Shown one piece after another: positions 1 through 12,147 of a stretch of 64,000 bases of DNA (position 1 is its first letter; every line of letters starts with the position of its first letter). Location of the stretch: NCBI GenBank assembly GCA_009801085.1, contig VNWV01000004.1, positions 2,046,001 through 2,110,000 of the forward strand. Reading direction: 5' to 3'. A model generated the notes under the pieces. The model saw only the letters and a program-made list of their open reading frames with translations, was not told the DNA's origin and did not search any database. The translations under genes were made by a program, and so were the position numbers. This DNA is from Lasiodiplodia sp. COLG20 (Eukaryota > Ascomycota > Dothideomycetes > Botryosphaeriales > Botryosphaeriaceae).

Positions 1-3000
1 GACCTCGGTGGACACTGAGCTTTTTCCATTGGTTGATCAGACCTGCGCAAAATATTGTTTTATTTCGCTTAAACAACCTCTTCCATCGAATGCCAATTGT
101 CTTTCACGTGCTTTGGCCGATGCCCTCGCTCTTTTCTCGAAAGGACCGTCAGATATGCAGGACAAGTCCGAAGCGAAAAACAAGTGGAGAGGCAGAGAGG
201 GAGAGAGGCAGCGGTATACTCCGAATATCCCATCACCGGCCTGGATGCATGAACATCAGCGCCTGAAGCGGTATATGCAATCCCGTCACGCTTAGATCAA
301 ACAAGGTTTCTGCCTAGCTATGAATAGTGTTGGGTCACCAACGTTTCCCCAGTCCAAATTGAGGAAAGGACGGAGGAGAAGGAATTAGAGTAAAACCAAC
401 GGTCTATTGCTTCTGTCCGGGGCGCTTCTCGCTACCAAGGCTTCTAGGAGAAAGAAGGTTCTGAATTCTCTTCACCCTGCAGGGACTCTGCGTTTGGCAT
501 TGTGTGGTACGCGGTAGACTACGGGGGCGGATGACGGTTAGTTTACCATCTAGACTTACTGCCGCCGCCTCGTGGGATGGCGGCGGTAACGCAGGCACGC
601 GCTCTAGTCCCGAGCACACGCCACGGCTACCAAACGGCTACGGCTCCCCAATCCACTTTTCCTGTCTACGCGGTTACATCTCCGCCGGTCGGTCTTTTTT
701 TTTTTTTTTTTCGTCGCTAGGGCGAGCCGTAGGGAAGGGAGAAGAATGTGGGGCTTGGCGGCGGGGTCTCGAGCCGCCTCGCCGGCGTAGGGCGATGAGG
801 AAACCACACACAAAGGAAAATAAAATTGAGGAGTAAAGGCCGATCAGATGCAGGCTGCTTGGTACTAAGAACTAGCAGTGTCCTTATTCAACAACGCGCC
901 CATCGTGACCGGTGCCTTGGACTCGGAAATAGTTATGCATGTTGGAGGGATAAAAGGAAAAACACGACAAAAAGCCATCGTACCATGCGTTTACCTGAAC
1001 AGGCAGTCCCGTGACGCGAGGCGCTAATTGTCGCTTTTTCCTTGTGCATCATGATGACTGTTTGATTTTCGTTTTTTCCGCCCAGCTCGATTCCTGACGC
1101 GCGGCGTCGTCCGTTGTCGTCGTCGTGAGATGCCGTCCTGTCAAGTCTAGCGGATGCAGAAATGCGACGTGCAGTTTGCGCGTCAGGGCTGCGCCTTGCA
1201 CGATTGTTGATGATGACAGCATGGCGGGACGGGGGGGATAGCGGAAAGAGAAAAATTGGGCTTTTTGGCGGAATTCATACTGCATTTGGACAAAGTGGGT
1301 TGACGGCCTTGCGGCACGGTAGATGGATCGCAGGGCTGGAACACAAGGACACGGGCGCGCAGGGCTGTAGAAGAGAAAGAGACAACCATGTGTGGAAACG
1401 ATGGACGTGACGATAAAGCGCCGGTGCACGTGTATGGCCAATGACCCTGGAAGGAAGAATAGGCTGGTCAGGGCCGATGTACGTCCTGACCACGTACTAG
1501 AGACTGGTAGGCGGGTTGCATCGTCAATGACTTGGGTGTAGCTGTGCGTTGTTCCCCAGTAGGCGGTACCGGGGAAAAGCGTTGAGCGAGGATCACCGGC
1601 AGGCTTCTGCCGCGCGGATCATCCGCTGATTTACGCCGAGCATGAGGTGCTGTTTTCAACCTCATTTGGAGGAGAAAAGAGAACATGCATGATGGATCAG
1701 ACTATGGCGGCATATGAAGGAGCGGTCAGGTGGTCGAATCATGTTGAGTTTGCTTTTGCCTCTCCTGAACGGATATTCTGCAGTTGCGTGGTTTCAGTCG
1801 CCGAAATGTGGGGGGCGCCTTCTGTCTGAATCGTCACTTCGGAGATGGGGTGAAGGCGTAGGTGCATTTCGTAAGAGAGGGTATCCCCGAAAGAATATGC
1901 TGCGAGGATGTCACTTACAAGGTGGCCGTTGGACGAGCCCCATAAGCGATACGCCACAAAATGTGTAAGTGGGAGATTGCCATCGACCACGGCGACCCGC
2001 CGAGGGTCAGTTTACAGGCCAGTTCTGGACCGCACTCGAAGGAATAGTTAATCGGGAAAGATGCCAGACCGGGCAAGACGAAAAAGGTAGGAAGCGGCAG
2101 AGCCAACAAGGTTAATGCCTTGCGGTGCCGATCGGCCACAGCGGCTGGTGATGCCGCTCTGAGGGCGGCCGGGAAGAGAGATCTTACGGAAAGGGGGATG
2201 GGTGGTGGGCAATAGCTGAAGTCTGTATCACGGTAGCGAGATTCAGACGGGAGAGAGAGAGAGAGAACGGAGCGGGTCGGAGCACACAGAGAGGCGCAGG
2301 CTTGTAGGGCGGGTCGGTTTGGCGGGCTGAGGGCGGGTGGCTAACGAGATCGAGTATGGCGGTCCAGATGGAGATCGGAAGCGGAAGTGTTGAGGGAGAC
2401 ACTGCAGAGATTCAGGTGGGCGTCTATACCGCGTCGGAGTAAGAAGACAATTCTCTAGATGCACTGGCTAGTCAGGCCTGTCGCTGTAGGCAGGGAACAA
2501 CGTTGAGGCGCCGTGCGTTCCGGACGCGGCTCGCTTAAGCTACAGCGCGTTGTTGATACAACGCTCTCGTAGCCTTACTGCCGGACCCGGGAAATCGGAG
2601 GAGGCTCTCAGCCAGCCATAGCAGCTGAGCCGTGTCGAGCTGCGGGCGGTACCTTTCAACTCTGTACCTGAAGACCGAGATAACCATAATCCCCATTCAG
2701 CGCGTCGGCCGGCGCAGACGGAATGCTCACTGGCCCAGACAGCTGCGCGGCGACTCAGCGTGAAGAAGCTGACATACATGGTCGAAAAGGGCATCGTGCG
2801 CGCGAGCGGAATTGCTTCCAGCATTCCGTGGCAGGGAGTCTGGCTGCATGCTGCCAACAAACACGTGAGGGAAGGACATGTCGTTCGGCCCAGCAGCGAC
2901 CACGTGTGTTGGCGATAAGTCGCTTGTGCTTCATAGGCACAGGCAGCTATCCGGATGCAAGCAAGAATCCGCAACAGTGGTCCTCACCGACTGTTGAGAT

Positions 3001-4424
3001 ATGCGAGATGTGCCCCGTTTCCCCGCCGTGAGCTGTGCAGCCGGCTGCGCTCTTCCGAGATCGCAAAAGTGCCCGAGGAACGAGATCCGGAGAGGCCACG
3101 ATGGACGGCGAGACGCGCGGAGGAATGGGTCCGCTGTTACGTGCACTAGCCGCTACGATCCTCCGAGCTACGCGCGACCCCGGCTCTGTCGTCATAGGCT
3201 CTCGACGCGGGCTCTCGACGCTCCGCCACCACGGCGCATGCATCGCGAGAAGACGGCACATGTTGGCTCTGACATTGCAGGAACCCGCGAGAGCGTTGAC
3301 GGCGTGGAGGAGCAGACGTGGCCGGGGGCCCGATTCGCTGGCAGCAGCGGCGGCGGTACCTGAGCAAGGATGGGCGTGGCCGGGCGGCGCTGTGCCTGGA
3401 AGAACCTGGGACGAGGCTGGGCAGAGGTGCACAGCGTGTGGCTTTCCAGGGGCACAGCCAATGGGCATGCCCAACGGCTCCGGGCTGCGCATCCCCGGCG
3501 GCCCAACGGCGTGCTTTGCTAGGTTTCGCCGCGCGGTGACGAGCGTGGAGGGCCGCGGCCTGAGGCAGCGGCGGTGATTTTCAATGCGAAACCCGCCAGC
3601 GACCCAGGACCGTGGGCGGGCGAGCAGCACGATGAGGTGCTTTTTTGGCGCGCTCGGCCTGACGTAAAACGTCGCGGTGCCACGGCGATTGGCCATTTTT
3701 GCGGGCGCCCACGAGCTGGGCGAAGCGAGGGCAGCGCGCTGTATGACGGCGGCGGGCGAGTCATTTTTTGCGTTCGAAAATTCTTCCTGGCGAGCACGAG
3801 GGTGGAGCTGCGCGCAGCCGCGCGCTCTCATCAGTCAGCCTGCGCGCCCGCTTTGGGAAGCGGCTGGTGGAGCCCTTGGGCGCAGCTTGGCTGCGGCGGG
3901 GGTCGCTGCGCGGACGGGGGGGCTGGCCATGATCGCAGGCTGCAGGGCCGGGTTGACGCTGGCGCTGGCGCTGGTGCTGGCGCTGGTGCTGGTGCTGGCG
4001 CAGGCGCATTGCAGGCGGGCCGCCCGCGAGGCAGAGCTCGCCGGAGGGGGTGCGCACGGCAGCGTTTTTGACCCATGCCGGCGGCGCTTGACTTAATCCC
4101 ATTCACTGGACCACAAATTCACGCCTGTGCCCGCTCCTCACCACCCAGCACCCACCCCCGCCGCTCGCTCGCCAGCTGTCTCGCCCAGCGTCCGCTTCGA
4201 GCCTGCCCCGCCGGCGCCTCCAGCCGCGCCTGACTGAGTGAGTGTGACGCCTGCGGCTGCTGTCTCACGTGCCGCCCGCTGACCGGGTTTGTCCAGCCGC
4301 GCACCATAAACACATCTGTCAGCGACGTGGACTGCTCGAATTCGTGCCACCCTCGCGCTCCACGCCACTGCGACTTCGTCACGCCCAAGCCCAATAAGCC
4401 CATGCCCGGCTCCTCTGCCGGCCT
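1..4424. other. long region without a supportable gene
   Basis: No frame here shows a recognisable domain, a credible start with leader, or consistent splice sites. The longer open frames between about 2.9 and 4.1 kb on both strands fall in GC-rich DNA and overlap each other, as chance frames do. A GA microsatellite lies near 2252-2268, a T run near 697-712, and a hexamer minisatellite at 3955-4008. The last 300 bases become rich in C and T, which fits the promoter and leader of the gene starting at 4488. Confidence 0.5.
3955..4008. repeat. hexamer minisatellite (GGYGCT)n
   Basis: Nine tandem six-base units of the form GRYGCW run without interruption. The units alternate mainly between GGCGCT and GGTGCT and end in two GGCGCA units. 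Every frame through it is open, which explains Ala-Gly-rich or Leu-Ala-rich chance translations here. It lies about 480 bases upstream of the 4488 gene. Confidence 0.85.
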
Positions 4425-4487
4425 GTGAGGAGACGCTTCCATTTAAATGGGAACCCGGTAGCCCACCACGCCGGACCACTCTGCAAA

Positions 4488-6104
4488 ATGCGCGACCTCA
4501 AGCCACTGATGCTCCCCAAACTGGCCTCGGTCAGAAACCCTCTGGCCGACTCTCCCACTCAAGACTCTGCTTCCGAGTGCTCCACCCCATTGAGCCAGAC
4601 CTTTTCTACCAACGGCCATGTCCGCCACTCCAGCTCGCTCTCCTCGCTCTCCTCGTCCCCGCCCTCGTCCTACGAGCATCTGGACAGCATGACGGCCTCC
4701 AGCAAGCTCCCGCGCCTGCCTGAGGACCCCTTGGAGGGCCCCTTCGCCTCCGACCCCGACGACGACGACGAGGTCGAGGGCAAGCTCGGCTCCTGGTGTC
4801 TGTGCAGTGCGTCCCACCCACCCTGCTCCGCTTCTTCCGCCTCGCCTGCTAACTCTGTCACAGGTGTCGCTGAAGGCTGCCCGCACGGCGACAGCAGGAC
4901 CTCTTACTCCACCCCCAGCTTGGCGAGCCCGGCCTTCGAGTTTGCCGACAGCTCGTTTGCCGATGACGGCGAGTCGAGGTATTTTACCCGCCGCCGCAGG
5001 TCGGGTGACTCGCCTGCAAGCATCTCGTCACGCGTCGGCGAGCGCTTCCCTTCGCTCACGCGCAAGTGGAAGGACCGCAGGCCATCTGGCCTGTCCAGGG
5101 AGACAACGCGCGCATCCACGCCGTCTGGTGGCCGCTCCAGCCGGGCTTCCTCCACTGCTGGGTCCGTCGTCGCCTCGGTGAACGCCAGCCAGACCGACCT
5201 CCCCCAGAGCCCTGCCCGGTCTTCGGTTGACGAACTGACGCCCACCTCGCCCGTTGACATTGTCAGGCCGAGCGTGGAGGCCGACCCAATCGACCGCGAA
5301 AGGCTCGCATCGACCCCCCTGCTTCCGCCCGTCATGTGCGGCAAGCTGGCATCTTCGGAGGAAGACTGGCAGTCTCCGCTGCAGTCGCCCACGGTTGCTG
5401 ACTCCAACGCGACCTTTTCGGCAATGAACAGCCCGCTGGGAACCCCGCAGGCCCCTACGATGCAGACCCCGCCGCTGTCGACCAGGCCCTCGATCGCCTC
5501 GTTCAGGCATGGTCGTCCCGGCGGGATGGTACCGAGCTCGGACATCCCACCAATGACGATCAGCGACGACGACAGCGAGCAAGACGAGTGGGCGGAGAAG
5601 CTCGGCCACGCCAACTTCACCATCTTGCCCAAGCCATACCTGCCCGACGTCTGCGATCGCGCCGCGTGCCGCGAGCTGTTCGCCAACTGGGAACGCGCGC
5701 GCCTGAACTTCACCAAGCATCTCGTGCGCACCGGCGAGCATTTCGGCGCGACGTCGAAAACTTACCGGCTGACGGAGCAGAAATGGGCCGAAGTGGACAG
5801 CCAATGGAAGAAGTTCCACGATGCCGCCGTCGCCTGCGCAACCGATGACGGGTTCGACCACGCTACCGGCCCAACGCCCAGCGAGCCTCCGCCACTGATG
5901 ACGCTCCCTGCGCTAGAAGACCCGAAGAAGCCCGGCCAGTTTCCCAAGCTGGGCGATGAGGACATTGTGGGTCCCATGGTTCAGGCCGCGGCGAGGAATC
6001 TCCCCCGTTCCTCCAAAAAGGCATCCTGGGCCAGATTCCTCAGCGACATCAAGTCGCCCGGCACCTTTTTCGCGCGCCCGGCCCAGCCAATCGGCTCGAG
6101 ATGA
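4488..6104 (+). CDS. conserved Ser/Pro-rich fungal protein of unknown function
   Basis: This is an acidic, low-complexity protein, long in Ser, Pro and Thr, of a kind common in Pezizomycotina; I recognise no catalytic domain. The start at 4488 is preferred over an in-frame ATG at 4425 because it has an AAAATG context after a C/T-rich leader. An intron is predicted at 4807-4863 (GTGCGT donor, TGCTAAC branch at 4847-4853, CACAG acceptor). It is 57 nt and stop-free, so the frame stays open either way; spliced length is about 519 residues. The first 370 residues look disordered, with Ser runs and an acidic DDDDE stretch near residue 90. The last 150 residues are more ordered and helical (around FTILPKPYLPDVCDRAACRE, then a Trp-rich helix). 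No signal peptide or membrane span is seen. The gene is credible; its function is unknown. Confidence 0.75.
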   Translation: MRDLKPLMLPKLASVRNPLADSPTQDSASECSTPLSQTFSTNGHVRHSSSLSSLSSSPPSSYEHLDSMTASSKLPRLPEDPLEGPFASDPDDDDEVEGKLGSWCLCSASHPPCSASSASPANSVTGVAEGCPHGDSRTSYSTPSLASPAFEFADSSFADDGESRYFTRRRRSGDSPASISSRVGERFPSLTRKWKDRRPSGLSRETTRASTPSGGRSSRASSTAGSVVASVNASQTDLPQSPARSSVDELTPTSPVDIVRPSVEADPIDRERLASTPLLPPVMCGKLASSEEDWQSPLQSPTVADSNATFSAMNSPLGTPQAPTMQTPPLSTRPSIASFRHGRPGGMVPSSDIPPMTISDDDSEQDEWAEKLGHANFTILPKPYLPDVCDRAACRELFANWERARLNFTKHLVRTGEHFGATSKTYRLTEQKWAEVDSQWKKFHDAAVACATDDGFDHATGPTPSEPPPLMTLPALEDPKKPGQFPKLGDEDIVGPMVQAAARNLPRSSKKASWARFLSDIKSPGTFFARPAQPIGSR

Positions 6105-9100
6105 GGCCACTTGCCACCTTTGGCATTCTTGAACCTCCGTTGCGATTGTAACTTTACAATTACACCATTTACGAGGTACGACCGGATACGACTCTAGTTT
6201 TTACTGTCAGCTGCGCGCAGCTGTAACGTTCCTTGACGACCACGAATTTCTTTTGTATCTGGGAGGCTATCTAGACGGTTTACACGACAGAAGCATGGCG
6301 CATTCCAGCACGAAGCGGAGGTCGCAAAAAAAGCTTTGGATCACAAAAGGAGCGGTTCAAAAAGTTTTGCGAGTCGGTTTTTGTCGACATTTTACGCGTA
6401 TTACCCCGGCCGACTTTGCTGGCCATGTCTCGTCTCGTTTGTGTCTGCGTTGGAGTCTCAGTTTTCGGCGGCTATACCCATCCTCGGTCCCATTCTTCCA
6501 GAGTCGATGGCGAAGCGCAGTCAGGTGTTGGGCGGCCCAGGGGCGGGCCTCTCGCGGGGCCGTGTCACTGGCATGGCCCATCGCAAGTGTATTTTGTATA
6601 ATTATTATGGAGCGGCTACTATAGATCCCCTTGCGGATACAGAGCAAGCGGTACGGGACGACGGATGTCGCAGCTGCAGCACCCGGCCCCGTAGCCATAT
6701 AGAAAAGAGGATCACGCACAGAGTTGGATAGACACGGTAGCGCGATACAGACAAACAGAACGAAGAGACACTTCCACCACATGAACATCGCAGGCTGTGC
6801 TTGTTTGCTACGACGCTGAAAAAGGATTGCTGCATATACCGACCGCTTTTGGAAGAAGCTGCATGGCCGATGCCGAAGGGTCCAAGGCAGGGAACAGCGG
6901 AATAAGGCACTCGTTAATCTCGTGATCGGCGATTTGTGTCACTGAAGTGCACTTTTGACTGCCGGCAGGATTGCATTGCATTGCAGCGCCCGTTGCTTGC
7001 TCGCACTCGTCCTTTTGCCTGCTATGCCTTGCCCCTCATTTCCTTCTCCATGCGGAAGTCAAGGGATGCGTGCAGGCGTTTTTTATTTTGTTATGCGCGA
7101 TCATGCCGGCGTGTTTACAACGGTGGGGGCGGCAAACGGTGCTTGTGGACTGATTATGATCCAGGCCAAGCATGCAGGGCAGATTTGCTTTTTTTGTCCT
7201 GTTTGCTTTTGTGCATTCTTCTCTCCCAGGCTGCTGGTACGGTAAACGCTGCCGGCCACTCCCCTTTCCTCCCGTCGCTCTGGTCGTCTCTGCCCCTCTT
7301 TCTCAAGAGAGAAATGCGTGATCTCGCCATCAACACGGGCCGTAGAGCGCACCAACGGGGGGCCGTACGCGCAGCAGGTGGATTGTTGGGTTGGTCTTCC
7401 TCCTTCCCCGACCTTTTCCCTCTCCCCACACGCCCCCTTCTTTGCTTTTTGTCAATGTACCGGGGCGTTCCAGAATGTTGGGTGTCTAGCTCACCTGAGA
7501 ATGATGAGGTTGATTATTTGTGCGGTGTCCATTCCCAAGGCCATCCCTTCACGAAAAGGAAAAAGTGGCCGGATGATGGTTCCCTCAACGGACCGCATCT
7601 GACCACGTCGGTCAGTCATGTGTACTGTTGACGTCAATCACCAGAGAAAAGCTTGAACTCCGCTATTCTGGCGACCTTGAAACACCGGAGCGCTCTTTGG
7701 GAACCAAGGGAAGAGCACGTGGGAGGAAAAAGAGAAAGGGGGTCACCCTGGCGCTTCTTCTTTCCCCGCAACGTTTTACCCGCACAAACAGGCGTTCGCA
7801 GGGTGTTTTTGGTGTGGCGATGTTTCTGAGTCAAAAGGAAAGAAAGACGTTCAGACGAGGAAAGGATCGGTGGCAGTAAGGTTCAACGTCGGTCGGTGGC
7901 TTGCGTATTCGCCCTTTTGTTACCGGGCGAAGCAGCGGTGATGACGTTGCATGCGCGTGCAGTTATCCGCGGCCTGCAACCTCAGTTCAAGGCGACTTGC
8001 AGCTTCGGTCTCACGTTATTATTCTTTGGGCTTGTTTCTTTTCCTCTCACGTTGCTTTTTTGTCGCCACGGGCGTGCTTAAGCTTTCCCCGCCCATCGCC
8101 ACACTTCCGCTGGCGCGGCCCGAAATAGCGAGAAGCTGGGAACAAAGCCGTGGTGTTGCTTGAATTGGTGGTTCCGTAGGTACCGGCGGGCAGGTAAAGG
8201 GTTCAGCCTCCGTCTCAGCCTCTGGCCTTCCCCGCCATCCGTCTTTCCTTCGCTGTGTCCCCCCGCCCCCTTCGCGCCCAGAAGCCGCAGCTGTTTCCTC
8301 CCTTCCTTCACCACCTGTGGCACAGCTCCCAGCGCGTGATCTGGGGAAGGGGAAGAAAGACATACTCGGCCTCGGCCGGGGGCTTCTCCGCCCAGGCAGT
8401 CAGTCACCTTCAGACAGTATCTTAGTGTACTAAGACATTTACTCAAGACTGAGGATTCAACAACCACACAAAAGCGCAGCGGGAATGGCACCCTGCGCCT
8501 CACACCGTGGCGAATAGCTCGTCGCTAACCCAATGTAATCGCAAAGACCCTTTTTCCAGCTGGGCCTCTCCGCCTTCCAATGAACGCCCCCCGGCAACCG
8601 CCCAGATATTCAATTCTATGCGGAGTCACGTTCGGCAGCCGCTGCAGAAACAACTGCTCACTTCGAAACGTGGCGTCGCCGCCTCCTTCCCGAGCTCCGG
8701 CCAGATTTGTTTTGGACGTCACTTATACAGAGTGAATGGAAGATAAGGCGCCCGGAAGAAAGGCCCCCCCTTTCGCAGTCGCATGGGGTCAGCAGGCCTG
8801 AAGTCTCAAAGATAAGCTGATGATGGTTCTGGGTTTGGGGTCTTTTGCGGTCAGAAGGCGGATTGTGTGACCAGTGTTTGCCTTGGAGGTACGGTTGGCC
8901 TGGTGATGGCCTCGATTAGGGGACAGTCGTCGTCGCGGTCTTCTGTGGTGCAGCTATCTTCGGTCTCGTTCTTCGAGTCGACAGGGTCAGGCTCGACGGG
9001 TAGGCGCTTCTTCTCCACGGATTTCTTTGCCGACTCGTGCTGGTGGATCTCTTTCGGTCGATGCTTGCTTCTCGAGCCTTGCGAGGGTTTCAGCCTCTAC

Positions 9101-12100
9101 GACGTTGCGGGATGCTTTTTCTTGGGCGGCCGAGAACGTGGAGTGGTCGTTATCTTCAGCTTGACGGGTGGTGAAGATGGAAGAAAGAGGACGACCTTTG
9201 GTTTTCCCGAAGGTTTCACTCTGCTACAACGCCACCTTTGTCATTTCTTCTTCTTTACCGCTCTGACGGAAGCACTTCGTCAAAAGCAGAAGAAGAGAAA
9301 AGCAAAAGAGGTGTCTTTCCCAAAGTCGAGGTCCCGTGGCTGGACGCCACACCATGTACGACGCCGTTTGCAGTCAGCACAGAAACCGGGCGTAAGGGCA
9401 GTTGTGGCTGGCTGGGGGATGCTGAACTGCGATACAACCCTTTCTTCTGGCTGTCAGCTTTGGACGGTGGGCTGTTGGCAGGCGACGTCTCACGTGCGAA
9501 TATGTGGAGAGGCAAGTACCCGTCAATAGATACACAAGAGGGGCAGCCGTACCGTACTCGCACAAGCCGAGAGGAGCTTCGCCTCGTTCTCTTCGTGCTG
9601 CCTTCTCCCCGCCATAGCACCGCACGGCATATAGGTCTCCCCGCCTGTACTACGGCGTTATCTGATCAAGCATGCAGCCATTCACTCGAACCTCGGGACC
9701 GGAGAGATGGTCGACGGGAAGAGTCTGGATTGCTACTCCATCAAGCGGTGATACGTGATCCTCCGGTCGCAGTCTCTTTCCTCGTCATTCCTGTCACACG
9801 TACTTCGCAAGCGAGAAATACGACCGTGTTACCTCTGCCCACGTCCGCGCAAAGGGCCTGCTCGGTGGGTAGAGCGATGGGCGTACAGCGGACTGCTGCG
9901 ACCGCTGATAACGGCGGGGTTTAGATTGATTCAGGAGGCCCTGCAACTAGTTCTAGACCATGGGATCTTCGCTGATCCAAAAATGGAAGGGGTTGGAAAC
10001 CTGATATTACGCGCAGAGGGCATGCATGATGATCCTCTAGCAGATCATTAATGCGCTTTGCGCTCTAGGCCAGCCTCCGTGCCTGCAACCTGTCACTCGG
10101 CTGTTCCGGAGCGCTGGTTGAGCCGCTTCCGGGGCTTGGTAACGCAAGGTGGCCGGGGAGGGACGAGAAGGATTCTTTGTGCTACATGTGTTGCTTGTGC
10201 TGCAACACTGTAGCGGGACCCAACTTTGAGCGGTTTTGCATCAACCCCGGCTCGATGGGATAGCGAAAGCTGTATACAAAGTAATCCATGGAATATATCA
10301 TTCCGTATCCGGCGAGAGACGTTATACTCTTCCTAATTGTATGGGTGGACATGCCCATTAAACTTTAGAGCATGCATCTAAATCCTGGGACTTGCTTCAA
10401 CTATCCACGTAAGCTGATATATCCGTGCTGAGACAGATTTGGAAAGACCCAATGCTTTTGCGATCCATCCCGCAGGAATCCTCGATGATCTCTTTAATTT
10501 CATTGAATACAAAGGAGCATTGCAGCTGATGGCTAGCATGGATCATTGTTCGCTCATGCCATGGGTAGTTGAAGCTATTATCCGGCATTGGCAGAGTCAG
10601 CAGGGGTGAGAGAAGCTCCAATTTCTAGGCTGAAATAGTCTTCAAAGCACTGCTGTATTGAGGAAACGATGACTCTGATAACTTCCTGAGAGAGACTAGT
10701 TTCAAATGACGTATAAAATGAAAGGCTGCTACTTGCTGGTAAGCGAAGAGGAAAGCTAATCGAAAAATCCTAGAATTTGAGATCGGTAAAAGGTAGTAGT
10801 GATGATCGATCCCATGGGAAGGTGCTGGGAGAGCTGCATAATAGAACCAGGGTTTTCGTTTCAACCAACATGCATATTCTGGTGACCCGGTGTATACCTA
10901 GGTTACTAATTGAATCGACCTGCGAAATTGGTCTTGAAAAACGATAAGGATCCATTTGTATACCAGGAGATTGCTATCGAAAGTTGATGAAAGATACGAA
11001 CTCCACGCGTTGAGAAGCGTCGTGGCGATGGTGGTGGTCTGTTGAGGTGGAGGAGGAATAGTGGCGGATATGGAGCGGAAGGACCGTGGTAGGCTGTACG
11101 TCTGGTTTTTCGACGTTGGTTGGCGGGAATCGGTTCGGGAGGAGCGTGCCGGCCTCTCTGTACCAGCATACCCTGCATTGAGAACCCGGCCGCTGCCAAT
11201 CGAGGCCACATACACCCATCGTGGCAGCTCACACCCTCCCAAAGCCGCTCGGCACTTGGTCGAGATATGTTATCCCGGGTAAACATGCCAATCGGTACTG
11301 TGTCGATTCTTGAGATCGTGGTATGATATAATTTTTATTTTATTTTGCTGCACCCAACAACCGTCTGGTGATGCATTCTCATAGAGGTCTATCGTGGATT
11401 GAATTTCGAGAGACCCTCAACCAGCATCGTGAATGGATACGGCTGGGATAATAAAATTGGCTGATCTGCAGACATTATTGTAAGAGTGTGGTCGGTCATT
11501 TCGACGAATGTTCCGGTTAGTTTTATTGGGGCTCACCGATGAATGTGAGGCTCGGCTTAAGCGATGGCGGGTAGACGGCCAGTCATTCCTACAGATGTTT
11601 AAGCGGCTTTACTGGCGTTCATTCAACGAATGCGAGACTCGCTTTGAGAACCGGTGGTAGATAGCGGCTGGGACACCAGTGAGACAGCACGACCCTTGGT
11701 AAAGACCACGCCCTCGCAGTTCGGGATAGGCGACGGCGGTGGATGGGTGAGCGATACCTCGAAGTTCAGGCTGGGTGATCTCGAAGCCACCGGGGAGGCG
11801 GTGTATACCTCGAGGAGGAGGTGGGATGTTGAGCGGCTGCGAGGGCGAGGATGTGTAAGCTGCGCGGAGCTGGTCGCCCGTCGCATTTGTCAGGCGGTGC
11901 GCACGAGGTCATGTCAATGCTGGTTGAATAATGGAAAAATTTTGGTGTTGTGGGTCGGCATATGTGGAAAGGGCGTGACAAGGCAGGTGCGAACTCTTGC
12001 CTCAGGCATCTTGTGCGGAGTGGGATGAAATATAACGTCAAGCACTTTTCCTAGAATGAAGGCGTATATGAACTCGTTTCCCATCTGTTTACATAAGAGA

Positions 12101-12147
12101 CTATACAGGATATAAATAATAATTACATTCACAAAGCCGTCACTTGC
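6105..12147. other. 6 kb intergenic region, no firm gene
   Basis: I see no gene I can defend. Between about 8.85 and 9.6 kb the minus strand has two adjoining stretches in different frames with Ser/Pro/Lys-rich, protein-like composition, separated by stops. They could be an eroded gene or unrecognised exons, but no domain is visible and the plus strand is also open there. Pyrimidine-rich tracts and short homopolymers are common. The interval 10.39-11.29 kb holds a degraded repeat listed separately. From about 11.3 kb to the transporter end at 12148 the DNA is more A/T-rich. Confidence 0.45.
10390..11290 (-). repeat. degenerate copy of the 27.5-30 kb repeat family
   Basis: Two stretches resemble the larger element at 27.5-30 kb in the same orientation. 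First, 10552-10585 matches 27751-27784 at 29 of 34 positions, and all five differences are transitions. A neighbouring stretch near 10521 also resembles 27713. Second, minus-strand translation near 10.91-10.96 kb gives ILIVFQDQFRRSIQ, resembling DILIFQDKLRLSIQ encoded near 29.45-29.5 kb. The two landmarks lie about 0.35 kb apart here but about 1.7 kb apart in the larger copy, so an internal deletion is likely. No open frame spans the interval. All-transition divergence fits RIP. The assignment is by eye and needs alignment. Confidence 0.5.

Noticed and set aside
2947..3831. 294-codon minus-strand open frame
   Set aside because: It lies in very G/C-rich DNA with overlapping open frames on both strands, has no domain and includes a simple-repeat neighbourhood.
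6936..7631. 231-codon plus-strand open frame
   Set aside because: Composition is rich in Cys, Leu, Arg and Ser with no repeats, domains or leader; overlapping frames are equally open.
9680..9705. GGTTCGAG-like tRNA B box on the minus strand
   Set aside because: The terminal CC and any fitting A box and cloverleaf are missing.
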